Source: Saccharicrinis fermentans DSM 9555 = JCM 21142
GTDB taxonomy: Bacteria > Bacteroidota > Bacteroidia > Bacteroidales > Marinilabiliaceae
DNA length: 64,000 bases
Direction of reading: 5' to 3'
Assembly (NCBI RefSeq): GCF_000517085.1
Contig: NZ_KI912107.1
Coordinates: forward strand, 3,159,980-3,223,979
Below, piece after piece: positions 1 to 7,979 of the stretch (position 1 is the first letter of the stretch; each line of letters opens with the position of its first letter). The translations under genes and the position numbers were made by a program. Below the pieces are notes generated by a model that had not been told where the DNA came from, ran no database searches, and worked only from the letters and a program-made list of their open reading frames with translations.

Positions 1-2
1 GG

Positions 3-1229
3 AGTTCATTACATCTGGATCATCGATTTTTCATCGTTGATTCCACCCGTTTTGCTAAAAATCAAATCAGAACCCTTAACCCTGATTATTGGCAATACAA
101 GGATTATGTCATGAGTCTTAAATTTTATCCAAATCCGGATATGGAAATCAAATACAAACCGACACTCATAAAAGAGCAACTCCTTTATACTTCCAAAGGA
201 TATTTTGATATACTGAACAAAGGCAGCGATTTCGACCAAATGTTAGGACCTCTATTCAACAGCAAAAAAAAGAATGAGGAATTTTTCATTAACCATCCCA
301 AATTAGTAAAACACGTATGGAAAACAATACCCGAACCTCATCGCCTAATCACCGATAGAAAACACTTAGCAAGACGATCGGCACGCGAAGGAATTGAAAG
401 GCTGCTTTCCGGGAAGGTAGATTCTCCCAATAAGCTTGATAAACGCATCAAGAAAAATGGGCCATGGACAATGAGCGGTATTGAAAATATTCAATTTTCT
501 CAGGCTCATTTAGTAAACTGGGCCAAAGGGGGTGAAAATACAATTGCATTACAGAGTGATTTGTTACTAAAAGCCAACTACAAAAAAGATAAAATTGAAT
601 GGGAAAATTACGGTCGTCACAAGGTAGGCATTCTTAGCTCCGAAAGCTACGAAGCTCAGGTCAATACCGATCAGATCACCGCCAACAGCAAATATGGTAT
701 CAAAGCTTCACAAAAATGGTACTATAGTGGTGTTTTCGATTTTAAAACACAGTTTTTTAATGGTTACAATAACAAAGACAGAGAAACCATTATTTCAGGT
801 TTTATGTCGCCTGCCTATTTTACATTTGCAATTGGTATGGATTATAAGCCTAATAAAAATTTCACTCTTTTACTATCTCCCATCACATCAAAAATAACCT
901 ATGTAAAAGACAATGAAAAGGTAGATCCAACAAGGTATAACGTCGACGAGGACAAACATGCGGCATATAACACGGGTGCATCTATTGTGAACAACCTCAA
1001 TTGGAATATCTCAACGGAGCTAAACCTAAAGTCACAGCTAGAAGGCTTTATCGGATATGCAGGTAAAGATGCATTAACACAGGTTGACTGGGAATTGACT
1101 TTTGACATGAGAATCAATAGATTTCTATCCACAAGGATAAACACCCAGCTAAGGTACTTTACGAATGAGGCCGACAAAAAAATTCAGTTCAAAGAAAACT
1201 TTGCAGTCAACTTTAGCTATAAATTTTAA
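3..1229 (+). CDS. DUF3078 domain protein, 3' part (5' end outside window)
   Basis: The reading frame is open from the left edge of the window, so the gene is cut and its true start is not visible; about 408 residues and the stop are present. The C-terminal half alternates polar and aromatic residues in short strands (phrases such as WENYGRHKVGILSSE) and ends in ...NFSYKF. A terminal aromatic residue is typical of outer-membrane beta-barrel proteins of this phylum. The block WTMSGIENIQFSQAHLVNW followed by WAKGGENTIAL is the signature I associate with the DUF3078 family. The family has no established biochemical function; an outer-membrane location is inferred. The start of the visible part contains no recognised domain. 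The next genes are on the other strand. Confidence 0.72.
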   Translation, partial: SSLHLDHRFFIVDSTRFAKNQIRTLNPDYWQYKDYVMSLKFYPNPDMEIKYKPTLIKEQLLYTSKGYFDILNKGSDFDQMLGPLFNSKKKNEEFFINHPKLVKHVWKTIPEPHRLITDRKHLARRSAREGIERLLSGKVDSPNKLDKRIKKNGPWTMSGIENIQFSQAHLVNWAKGGENTIALQSDLLLKANYKKDKIEWENYGRHKVGILSSESYEAQVNTDQITANSKYGIKASQKWYYSGVFDFKTQFFNGYNNKDRETIISGFMSPAYFTFAIGMDYKPNKNFTLLLSPITSKITYVKDNEKVDPTRYNVDEDKHAAYNTGASIVNNLNWNISTELNLKSQLEGFIGYAGKDALTQVDWELTFDMRINRFLSTRINTQLRYFTNEADKKIQFKENFAVNFSYKF

Positions 1230-1277
1230 ACAAATAAAAACGCTTAGCAACTTTTAACATTTTTTTTACATTTTATC

Positions 1278-1308
1278 TTTGCTATTCTAAAAATGCCATT
1301 TATATTTG
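1278..1308 (+). promoter_or_regulatory. Bacteroidota-type promoter upstream of an ORF-free stretch
   Basis: TTTG at 1278-1281 is separated by 19 bases from TATATTTG at 1301-1308. This fits the Bacteroidota vegetative promoter pattern (TTTG, 17-23 bases, TAnnTTTG). A second TAnnTTTG-like box, TATCTTTG, overlaps at 1274-1281. Transcription would begin near 1313-1315, in a region without any ATG-started ORF. Confidence 0.6.
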
Positions 1309-1313
1309 CAGTG

Positions 1314-1445
1314 TAATCAAAAGGAAAACAGAGCATTGCTCATCAAAATATTAAAGAACTTAAATTTTCTCATAGTTTAGGGTTAGGTTTGGTTAAAGAT
1401 TGAAAGCCGTTGTCAATATTATTTGACAGCGGCTTTCTAATTTTT
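1314..1445 (+). ncRNA. candidate small non-coding RNA
   Basis: A consensus promoter ends just upstream and a 15-bp terminator hairpin lies at the far end, giving a predicted transcript of about 125-130 nt. I see no ATG and no plausible ORF between them, and no plus-strand gene follows before the convergent hydrogenase genes begin, so a leader role is unlikely. I do not recognise it as tmRNA, SRP RNA, RNase P RNA or 6S RNA. The extents are inferred from the two flanking signals only. Alternatively, the hairpin could simply end transcription from the DUF3078 gene about 170 bases upstream. Confidence 0.42.
1402..1445 (+). terminator. rho-independent terminator
   Basis: GAAAGCCGTTGTCAA (1402-1416) pairs with 1423-1437 over 15 bp, with one G-U pair and a six-base loop, followed by TAATTTTT. 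The T-rich side is downstream on the plus strand. On the minus strand it could also help to end the hydrogenase operon, but no U-run follows there. Confidence 0.75.
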
Positions 1446-1470
1446 AAATACTCCATTGTATCAGGCTCTT

Positions 1471-1959
1471 CTAACTATACTCAGCCAGAATATCTTTTAC
1501 ATCTTCAGGCGCCACGCGACCATATACTTTATCACCCACCGTCACCACAGGAGCTAAGCCACAAGCCCCTACGCAGCGTAAATTACTGATAGAGAATCTA
1601 CCATCAGGAGTGGTTTCACCCACTTTAATATCCAAAAGACGTTTAAATTCATCCAATACTTTTTCGGCCCCACGCACATAACAGGCAGTACCCATACACA
1701 CAGAAACAGGATGTTCACCTTTGGGGGTAATGGTAAAAAACGAATAAAAAGTAACCACACCATAAACATGCGCCACATTCACTTTTAGCTCATTGGCCAC
1801 TAGCTCCTGGACCTCAGCAGGCAAGTAACCAAAAATACCCTGAGCGGCATGCAATACATTAATCAATTCACTTTTATCATATCCAAATTTTTTACACACA
1901 TCTTTTAATTCCTGCACTTTACTCTCTGCTAATTTTATTTCTGCCATAACATCTAACAT
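1471..1959 (-). CDS. hydC: NADH-dependent [FeFe]-hydrogenase gamma subunit (NuoE-like [2Fe-2S] protein)
   Basis: A 162-residue protein of the NuoE/HydC thioredoxin-like ferredoxin family. It carries the [2Fe-2S] ligands as CMGTAC (about residue 103) and CVGACG (about 144), with the usual helical N-terminal part. In trimeric bifurcating hydrogenases this subunit passes electrons to or from the flavin subunit HydB. It is the last gene of the cluster. The ATG at 1959 overlaps the stop of hydA as TAATG, which suggests translational coupling; a second ATG four codons in (1947, MAEIKLAES) is an equally possible start, and neither has a clear ribosome-binding site. Ordinary complex I NuoE is the alternative, but the hydrogenase neighbours decide the call. 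Confidence 0.9.
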   Translation of the reverse strand: MLDVMAEIKLAESKVQELKDVCKKFGYDKSELINVLHAAQGIFGYLPAEVQELVANELKVNVAHVYGVVTFYSFFTITPKGEHPVSVCMGTACYVRGAEKVLDEFKRLLDIKVGETTPDGRFSISNLRCVGACGLAPVVTVGDKVYGRVAPEDVKDILAEYS

Positions 1960-3740
1960 TAGTCGTTATTAATTTCCACTTTCTTTTTCTTATCAAAATA
2001 ATGCGTATGGAGCAATCGGTGAGACAGGGATCCACCAGGCTCTCCCAAATACTCTTGATAGAGCTTCACAATAAATGGATTTTCGTGTGACTTACGAATG
2101 GCTTTGCCTGCATCTTCACGATAAATAGCCGCCGCTCTTTTCTTAAGAACACTGGTATCACCATGATGATAAGGTTGTCCTCCTCCTCCAATACACCCTC
2201 CGGGACAAGCCATTATTTCTATGGCATGAAAGCTTGACCTACCCGCCTGTACATCCTCCAACAATTTACGGGCATTACCTAGGCCATGTGCAATCCCTAT
2301 TTTAACAACCAGTCCGTCAAAATCCACTTCGGCAGAGCGGATGCCATCAAAGCCACGCAATACATCAAAGTCCACTTTTGCTAATTTTTTTTGGGTATGT
2401 ATCTCATAGGCGGTACGCACAGCAGCTTCAATAACACCACCTGTATTGGCAAAGATAACACCAGCACCAGTAGACTCACCCATAGGATTATCAAATACCT
2501 CATCATCCAACTCTTCAAAGTTAAGGTTGGCACCTTTTATCATCTGTGCCAGTTCGCGGGTTGAAATAGACAAATCCACATCCGGATTTCCATTGACAGC
2601 AAATTCTGGGCGTCCTGACTCATACTTCTTAGCCAAACATGGCATTACAGAAACCACCACCATCTCATCGCGCCGTATCCCCATCTGCTCTGCCAAATAA
2701 CTCTTAGCGATAGCTCCAAACATTTGCTGTGGCGATTTAGCAGTAGAAGGTACATCCAACAAGTCAGGAAAATTACTTTCGAAAAAATTCACCCAACCCG
2801 GACAACAAGAAGTGAGAATAGGCAATTTCACGTCCTTATCACCCGCCAGATGTCTTTTCAAGCGGCTTAACAACTCCGTTCCTTCTTCCATAATGGTAAG
2901 GTCAGCTGCAAAATCAGTATCAAATACCTTATCAAAGCCTATTTTTTTTAGGGCAGAAACCATCTTACCCGTCACTAAAGTACCCGGCTCCATACCAAAC
3001 TCTTCTCCCAGAGCAGCACGAACAGCAGGTGCCGTTTGTACAATTACGGTTTTTAGCGGATCAACCAGCGCTGCAATCACCTTACGGGTATTATCCACCT
3101 CCGACAAAGCTCCTGTGGGACATACAGCCACACACTGTCCACAATATGTACAAGTAGATTTCTCCAGATCCATTTCAAAGGCAGGCGCTACCACAGATTG
3201 AAACCCCCGATTAATGGCCGATAAACAACCCACCGTTTGCACCTCGTTACACATCATTTCGCACCTACGACACATAATACACTTGTCCACATCACGAATT
3301 ATCGCCGGAGATTTATCTTCCTTATAGTGCGACTGTTCTCCTTCAAAAGGTATCTCACGTATACCTAACTTCTGTGCCATTGTTTGCAAATCACACTTGC
3401 CATTTTTAACACAAGTCAAGCACTCAGCCGGGTGATCTGACAATATCAATTCCATTATTGTACGACGGGCATTGATCACTCTTAATGAGTGAGTATTTAC
3501 TTTCATACCTTCGGTACATTCCGTTTTACAAGCCGGCGCTAGATTTCTTCGCCCCTCCACCTCAACCACACAAATCCGGCAACCTCCTGGTTTATTCTCC
3601 ACATTTAAATCGTCCAGTTTCATATGACACAAAGTAGGTACATCAACCCCTACCGATTTTGCGGCCTCCACCAAAGTAGTTCCTCTTTGGACCTCTACTT
3701 GTTTATTATCTATATTTAATTTTACGATATCCTTTTTCAT
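1959..3740 (-). CDS. hydA: [FeFe]-hydrogenase catalytic subunit, HydA of HydABC type
   Basis: A 593-residue multidomain hydrogenase. In order: plant-type [2Fe-2S] domain (Cys38, 54, 57, 71), His-ligated [4Fe-4S] site of the NuoG type (His103, Cys107, 110, 116), two [4Fe-4S] motifs (Cys154-164 and Cys197-207), then the H-cluster domain with TSCCPGW (310-316), MPCLAKK (Cys368) and IMACPGGCIGGG (Cys512, Cys516), and the small-subunit-like C-terminal domain to about 575. The proton-relay cysteine (Cys312) is present, so this is expected to be catalytic. With HydB and HydC it should couple H2 turnover to NAD(H) and ferredoxin in the cytoplasm. I chose the ATG at 3740; the frame extends seven codons to a TTG at 3761, which I consider unlikely. 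Confidence 0.96.
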   Translation of the reverse strand: MKKDIVKLNIDNKQVEVQRGTTLVEAAKSVGVDVPTLCHMKLDDLNVENKPGGCRICVVEVEGRRNLAPACKTECTEGMKVNTHSLRVINARRTIMELILSDHPAECLTCVKNGKCDLQTMAQKLGIREIPFEGEQSHYKEDKSPAIIRDVDKCIMCRRCEMMCNEVQTVGCLSAINRGFQSVVAPAFEMDLEKSTCTYCGQCVAVCPTGALSEVDNTRKVIAALVDPLKTVIVQTAPAVRAALGEEFGMEPGTLVTGKMVSALKKIGFDKVFDTDFAADLTIMEEGTELLSRLKRHLAGDKDVKLPILTSCCPGWVNFFESNFPDLLDVPSTAKSPQQMFGAIAKSYLAEQMGIRRDEMVVVSVMPCLAKKYESGRPEFAVNGNPDVDLSISTRELAQMIKGANLNFEELDDEVFDNPMGESTGAGVIFANTGGVIEAAVRTAYEIHTQKKLAKVDFDVLRGFDGIRSAEVDFDGLVVKIGIAHGLGNARKLLEDVQAGRSSFHAIEIMACPGGCIGGGGQPYHHGDTSVLKKRAAAIYREDAGKAIRKSHENPFIVKLYQEYLGEPGGSLSHRLLHTHYFDKKKKVEINND

Positions 3741-3847
3741 CTGTATAAATTTATCTTTCAATGGTCAAATGGAACACATCCGAATGAATCATTCACCTGT
3801 GTGTCCTATTATTTACCCTAGCCATGCCAGTTTTATATGAATAAAAA

Positions 3848-5641
3848 TTACTGGATACTGATCGCGTTAAACTTACATTTTGCCATACAAGCCCCACACT
3901 TTATACAAACCGTTGTATCAATAACATGAGGCTGCTTTTTATCTCCCACAATAGCATCCACCGGACAAACACGAGCGCACAAAGTACACCCCACACAATA
4001 TTGTGGATCAATTACATACGACATCAACGATTTGCACTGACCCGCAGGACATTTACCATCCTTAATATGCGCCAAATATTCATGACCAAAATTATCTAGG
4101 GTAGAAAGCACTGGGTTAGGAGAAGTCTGTCCCAAACCACAAAGGGAGGTATCTTTGATGACATTACTGAGGTTTCGCAAGATATCCAAATCCTCTTCCG
4201 TTCCCTTTCCCTTAGTAATTTTATCCAATATTTCATACAAACGCTTGTTACCTATTCTGCACGGAGCACATTTACCACAAGATTCCTCCACCGTAAAGTC
4301 AAGATAGAATTTCGCCACTGACACCATACAATCATCTTCGTCCATAACAATCATACCTCCTGACCCCATCATAGAACCCGAGACGATCAAATTATCGTAA
4401 TCAATGGGCACATCCAAATGTTTCTCCGTCAAGCAACCTCCAGATGGTCCTCCGGTCTGAACCGATTTAAACTTTTTACCATCCTTGATGCCTCCTCCTA
4501 TATCAAAAATAACTTCCCGCAAAGTAATACCCATAGGCACTTCTATTAAACCAACATTATTAATTTTTCCAGCCAGTGCAAAAACCTTGGTTCCTTTACT
4601 CTTTTCGGTGCCTATAGATGAGAACCACTGGGCTCCATTATTAATAATAGCCGGTATATTCGCAAAGGTTTCCACATTATTTACATTTGTTGGCTTCCCT
4701 TTATAACCACTAACCGAAGGAAACGGTGGTTTAACCGTTGGTTCACCGCGCAAACCTTCCATGGAATGAATCAAAGATGTTTCCTCTCCACACACAAATG
4801 CACCTGCTCCATACCGTAGCTCCACGTCAAAATTAAAACCAGTACCAAAGATATTTTCTCCCAATACTCCGAGGTCACGGGCCTGTCCTATAGCTATTTT
4901 CAACCGTTCGATAGCTAGGGGATATTCGGCACGAATATAGATAAGTCCCTTATCTCCTCCTATACAGTATGCACATATGGCCATGGCTTCCAACACAGAG
5001 TGAGGATCACCTTCCAGGATAGAACGATCCATAAATGCACCGGGATCGCCTTCATCGGCATTACACACCACATATTTCTCATCGCCGTGTACCTTGCTGG
5101 TAATCTCCCATTTTAAGCCTGTGGGAAAACCTCCCCCTCCACGACCTCTCAACCCTGAGTCTTTTACTATTTCAATAGCTTCCTCTGGTGTCATATCCGT
5201 CAACACCTTACCCAATGCAGCATAGCCATCACGAGCAATATATTCATCAATATTCTCCGGGTTAATAAAACCACAGTTACGCAAAGCAATACGAATCTGT
5301 TTTTTATAGAAACCCATATGCTTTGAATCAGAGACATGCTCTTTTGTTTCCGGATCCATATATAATAAACGTTCCACCTTACGCCCCTTCACTAAGTGCT
5401 CTGAAATGATTTCCCCTGCATCCGCAGGTTTTACCTGCACATAAAATGTATTATCAGGAATTATTTTAACGATAGGTCCTTTCTCACAAAAACCGAAGCA
5501 ACCAGTACGCACCACTTGAATTTCTTTCTCCATACTATTGTCAACAATAGCTTGCTTAAGATTTTCGACAATAGCTTCACTTTGTGAAGTACGACATCCC
5601 GTACCTCCACAAACCAAAATATGATTTATAAACTTGGCCAT
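3848..5641 (-). CDS. hydB: NADH-dependent [FeFe]-hydrogenase beta subunit (NuoF-like flavoprotein)
   Basis: A 597-residue NuoF-type protein that binds FMN and NAD(H). The N-terminal thioredoxin-like [2Fe-2S] domain has Cys11, Cys16, Cys48 and Cys52. The FMN/NAD domain has GRGGGGFPTGLKW and NADEGDPGAFMDR, followed by an SLBB-like segment and the NuoF [4Fe-4S] motif ESCGKCAPCRIG. The C-terminus adds two [4Fe-4S] motifs (CVGCTLCARVCP and CIKCGACMAKC), which complex I NuoF lacks but bifurcating HydB has. In HydABC this subunit is the site of NAD(H) chemistry. The ATG at 5641 has AAAGGA upstream at good spacing. A 107-base gap separates it from hydA. Confidence 0.95.
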   Translation of the reverse strand: MAKFINHILVCGGTGCRTSQSEAIVENLKQAIVDNSMEKEIQVVRTGCFGFCEKGPIVKIIPDNTFYVQVKPADAGEIISEHLVKGRKVERLLYMDPETKEHVSDSKHMGFYKKQIRIALRNCGFINPENIDEYIARDGYAALGKVLTDMTPEEAIEIVKDSGLRGRGGGGFPTGLKWEITSKVHGDEKYVVCNADEGDPGAFMDRSILEGDPHSVLEAMAICAYCIGGDKGLIYIRAEYPLAIERLKIAIGQARDLGVLGENIFGTGFNFDVELRYGAGAFVCGEETSLIHSMEGLRGEPTVKPPFPSVSGYKGKPTNVNNVETFANIPAIINNGAQWFSSIGTEKSKGTKVFALAGKINNVGLIEVPMGITLREVIFDIGGGIKDGKKFKSVQTGGPSGGCLTEKHLDVPIDYDNLIVSGSMMGSGGMIVMDEDDCMVSVAKFYLDFTVEESCGKCAPCRIGNKRLYEILDKITKGKGTEEDLDILRNLSNVIKDTSLCGLGQTSPNPVLSTLDNFGHEYLAHIKDGKCPAGQCKSLMSYVIDPQYCVGCTLCARVCPVDAIVGDKKQPHVIDTTVCIKCGACMAKCKFNAISIQ

Positions 5642-5650
5642 GGTTTCCTT

Positions 5651-6061
5651 TTACTTTAAGTTATCTTTTGAGTTAGGCATGATGTAAGCTGCTGGAATTA
5701 TTCCATCCACCAATTCACCTCCCACAATATACCTGGCAATAATTTCTTTCGCTTTTTTCACGTCCACATGGCCATACACCACAGGATCAGCACCTGGGAT
5801 ATGCACTTCTATAGTTGGTTCAGAATGACAATACCCCATACATCCTGTCTGAGTAACTACGGCATCAACACCCTGCTTATCCAACTCTTCAATCAGATAA
5901 GACATAGTTTCCTTCGCTCCCGAAGCAATGCCACAGGTTGCCATGGAGACCTTTATCTGAACCACCTTTTCCGGACGGCTACTATTTTCGCGCAAGCTAA
6001 TCTTCTCTTGAAGATTCTCACGCATCCTTTTTAGATCATCTAAGGTTTTTACTTGTGCCAT
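5651..6061 (-). CDS. small thioredoxin-like [2Fe-2S] ferredoxin of the hydrogenase cluster
   Basis: A 136-residue protein. After a charged helical N-terminus it has the thioredoxin-like ferredoxin core with MATCGIASGA and TQTGCMGYCHSEP, supplying the cysteines expected for a [2Fe-2S] cluster. It resembles the N-terminal domain of HydB and the C-terminal part of NuoE, so it may be an extra electron carrier or a docking subunit for HydB. It lies nine bases upstream of hydB. I chose the ATG at 6061 because GGAG stands at correct spacing before it; an ATG four codons upstream (6073) overlaps that site and is less likely. Comparable small ferredoxin genes accompany hydABC in other anaerobes. Its exact role is unknown. 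Confidence 0.85.
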   Translation of the reverse strand: MAQVKTLDDLKRMRENLQEKISLRENSSRPEKVVQIKVSMATCGIASGAKETMSYLIEELDKQGVDAVVTQTGCMGYCHSEPTIEVHIPGADPVVYGHVDVKKAKEIIARYIVGGELVDGIIPAAYIMPNSKDNLK

Positions 6062-6203
6062 AATTTTCTCCATTATAGTTTGTAAATCTTCTTCTCACAC
6101 TCAAATCTCATAAAATATTCATATGCCCAACAAATCATCATCATGCCTATCCAACAATTTGCTCCAACCATGTCCACAAAAAAGGACTCTCCTGTTCCTT
6201 TCA

Positions 6204-6749
6204 TCACTTCACCCCCATTACAATCAGGTTCTCACGAATCATTTCTTGCATAAAATTGGATATTCCCACATCTGACACGGGCACTCCATCGAGTATTTTT
6301 TTTACGTCTCGGCTATCAAATTTGAATACTTCCTGATCACATTGATGGGTATATATAAAATCCACCTTAGGATTTCCAGATACCACCATACCAATAGTTC
6401 CTCCCAGATCACCCAATGGTGGTCTATCAATGTGCGAATAAACAAAAGAAGCTTTAAGCTGTGTTCCCTTGCCCGGCTCTGATTCAATCACTAAGTCACC
6501 TCCCGTCAATTGGGTATTTTGTTTTAACAAAGGAATACCCAAGCCCACTTTACGTGTTTTTCTGGAAGTAAAAAAAGGATCTAGAGCCATTTTAGCCATT
6601 TGCGCATCCATTCCACAGCCGTCATCCTCCACCTTCAATATCAATAAATCCCGAACACGATCCTCTACAATAGCTATTTTCACCAAAGAAGCTCCAGCTC
6701 TCACCGAATTTCCGATAATATCTAATATGTGCATCGATATGTCACGCAT
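6204..6749 (-). CDS. histidine-kinase-like ATPase domain protein (second copy)
   Basis: A 181-residue GHKL-type ATP-binding protein with no sensor or phosphoacceptor domain. N-box region ILDIIGNSVRAGA (about 8-20), G1 box DDGCGM (42-47), G2 box VGLGIPLLK (68-76) and GKGT (93-96) are all visible. The last 70 residues are a separate tail of unknown function. The ATG at 6749 is preceded by AAAGGAGGACAAT, a near-ideal ribosome-binding site, so the TTG six codons upstream is rejected. Such ATPases can act as serine kinases or anti-sigma-type switches. Its place in the hydrogenase cluster suggests regulation, but this is inference. It differs from the shorter ATPase at 9356-9766. Confidence 0.82.
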   Translation of the reverse strand: MRDISMHILDIIGNSVRAGASLVKIAIVEDRVRDLLILKVEDDGCGMDAQMAKMALDPFFTSRKTRKVGLGIPLLKQNTQLTGGDLVIESEPGKGTQLKASFVYSHIDRPPLGDLGGTIGMVVSGNPKVDFIYTHQCDQEVFKFDSRDVKKILDGVPVSDVGISNFMQEMIRENLIVMGVK

Positions 6750-6809
6750 ATTGTCCTCCTTTTTCAATCGATAGTTTCATAGTCCATGCTCATTTATAGA
6801 TATGAAAAA

Positions 6810-7559
6810 TCATAAATTTTCAATATCCATCACCTTTCTACCCGCTTCTCCTTTTAAAGCCATTCTTATTTCCTTAAACGAAGGTCTCTTTAACACCATG
6901 GTGGTAAAACGACTTCCAATCTGACTTAACATATGGGCATCCGAACTCGCTATTTTCGTGTAATTTTTCACCCAGCCATGCACATACTCCAATTTACCTA
7001 TCTCAACATGCGCACTCACTTCCACACCATCAACCGGTATATCCGGCGGCAAAAAGCCCAGCTGACTGATGACGCTAAATCTTAACTTATCAATATGAGC
7101 TGGAATAAACAATCCGTCCATCTTTCTCACTTGAGCAGCTACCTGATCTATGGAGACATCCAGTCCTACAATCAACAGTCTCTCTTCTTCGCCAACAATA
7201 TGATTATCCCGATCCACCCATACCTGATCCCCAAACAACACTGGTTTATTTTTAACCATTGGCAGATGCAAATCCAGATATTCTTGAAACAGGTCCAGCT
7301 TTTCAATATTTTCAAAGAACACAAGACAGTGCACCTCTTCCTTTGTATTCACCTCGACACCACACAAAACCGTTAGTCCAAGCTCCTGTCCTAAGTCTTT
7401 AACCACTGCACATTGTCGGGTACTATTATGATCAGCAATACCGATAACATCTAATTTTTCTTCCAAGGCTTTTCTAATGATGGCCTCAGGACTCATCTCC
7501 AGCTCTGCACATGGCGAAAGCACAGTATGAATATGTAAATCGACCCGATAGCTATTCAT
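6810..7559 (-). CDS. PHP-domain metal-dependent phosphoesterase
   Basis: A 249-residue PHP-family protein. The N-terminal metal-binding motif DLHIHT (His9, His11), IADHN (43-45), an internal IPAHIDKLR and the late SSDAHM give the usual PHP set of histidines and aspartates, so it is likely an active hydrolase. PHP proteins hydrolyse phosphate esters with a multi-metal centre; the substrate is not predictable here. It sits inside the hydrogenase gene run, 78 bases after a DRTGG gene and 60 bases before an ATPase gene. That position suggests a signalling or phosphoprotein phosphatase role, for example reversing a phosphorylation by the neighbouring ATPases. That pairing is speculation. Confidence 0.85.
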   Translation of the reverse strand: MNSYRVDLHIHTVLSPCAELEMSPEAIIRKALEEKLDVIGIADHNSTRQCAVVKDLGQELGLTVLCGVEVNTKEEVHCLVFFENIEKLDLFQEYLDLHLPMVKNKPVLFGDQVWVDRDNHIVGEEERLLIVGLDVSIDQVAAQVRKMDGLFIPAHIDKLRFSVISQLGFLPPDIPVDGVEVSAHVEIGKLEYVHGWVKNYTKIASSDAHMLSQIGSRFTTMVLKRPSFKEIRMALKGEAGRKVMDIENL

Positions 7560-7637
7560 TTTATCACCATTTTAAAAAAGCCTACTTAGTATGAGAAAAA
7601 ACAATTATTTCAATCCATCCCCTTCAGGTATCTACAC

Positions 7638-7979
7638 CTATTCTCTATTTTTCATCAAGTCATACAGTAAGCCAGCTATTTCAAAAGTTTGCAAATGCGT
7701 ACCCAAAATTGGAATCCCCTCCTTATTGCTTTGATCGATGGTGGCCTGTTCAGGCCTATAACCCTTCACTAAAACCACAGCCGCCACTTCTTTAAGCGAA
7801 GCAATGGCCATAATATTCTTATGTGTTTGCAGGGTTATCCACAATTCATCTTCCTTCACATTACCCATCACATCGCTCATCAAATCTGACACATACGCAC
7901 CTGTCACTTTTTTTTGAAGTCCTTGTTCCCCACAAAAGACCTTTAAGTTGAGTTGTCCAACCAAATCACATACCCTCAT
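7638..7979 (-). CDS. DRTGG-domain protein (second copy)
   Basis: A 113-residue protein made of a single DRTGG-like domain, the small domain otherwise found between CBS-type and catalytic modules of phosphotransacetylases and pyrophosphatases. Visible landmarks are VSDLMSDV (about 30-37), the hydrophobic core AAVVLVKG and the IPILGTHL segment near the end. The ATG at 7979 lies 14 bases inside the end of the upstream H-cluster gene and has GGAG before it, so the two are probably translationally coupled. It is a paralogue of the protein at 9772-10116. DRTGG domains are thought to bind small ligands; the ligand is unknown. Confidence 0.82.
   Translation of the reverse strand: MRVCDLVGQLNLKVFCGEQGLQKKVTGAYVSDLMSDVMGNVKEDELWITLQTHKNIMAIASLKEVAAVVLVKGYRPEQATIDQSNKEGIPILGTHLQTFEIAGLLYDLMKNRE

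Noticed and set aside
2812-3201. 129-codon ORF antisense to hydA
   Set aside because: Shadow of the ferredoxin and H-cluster coding sequence.
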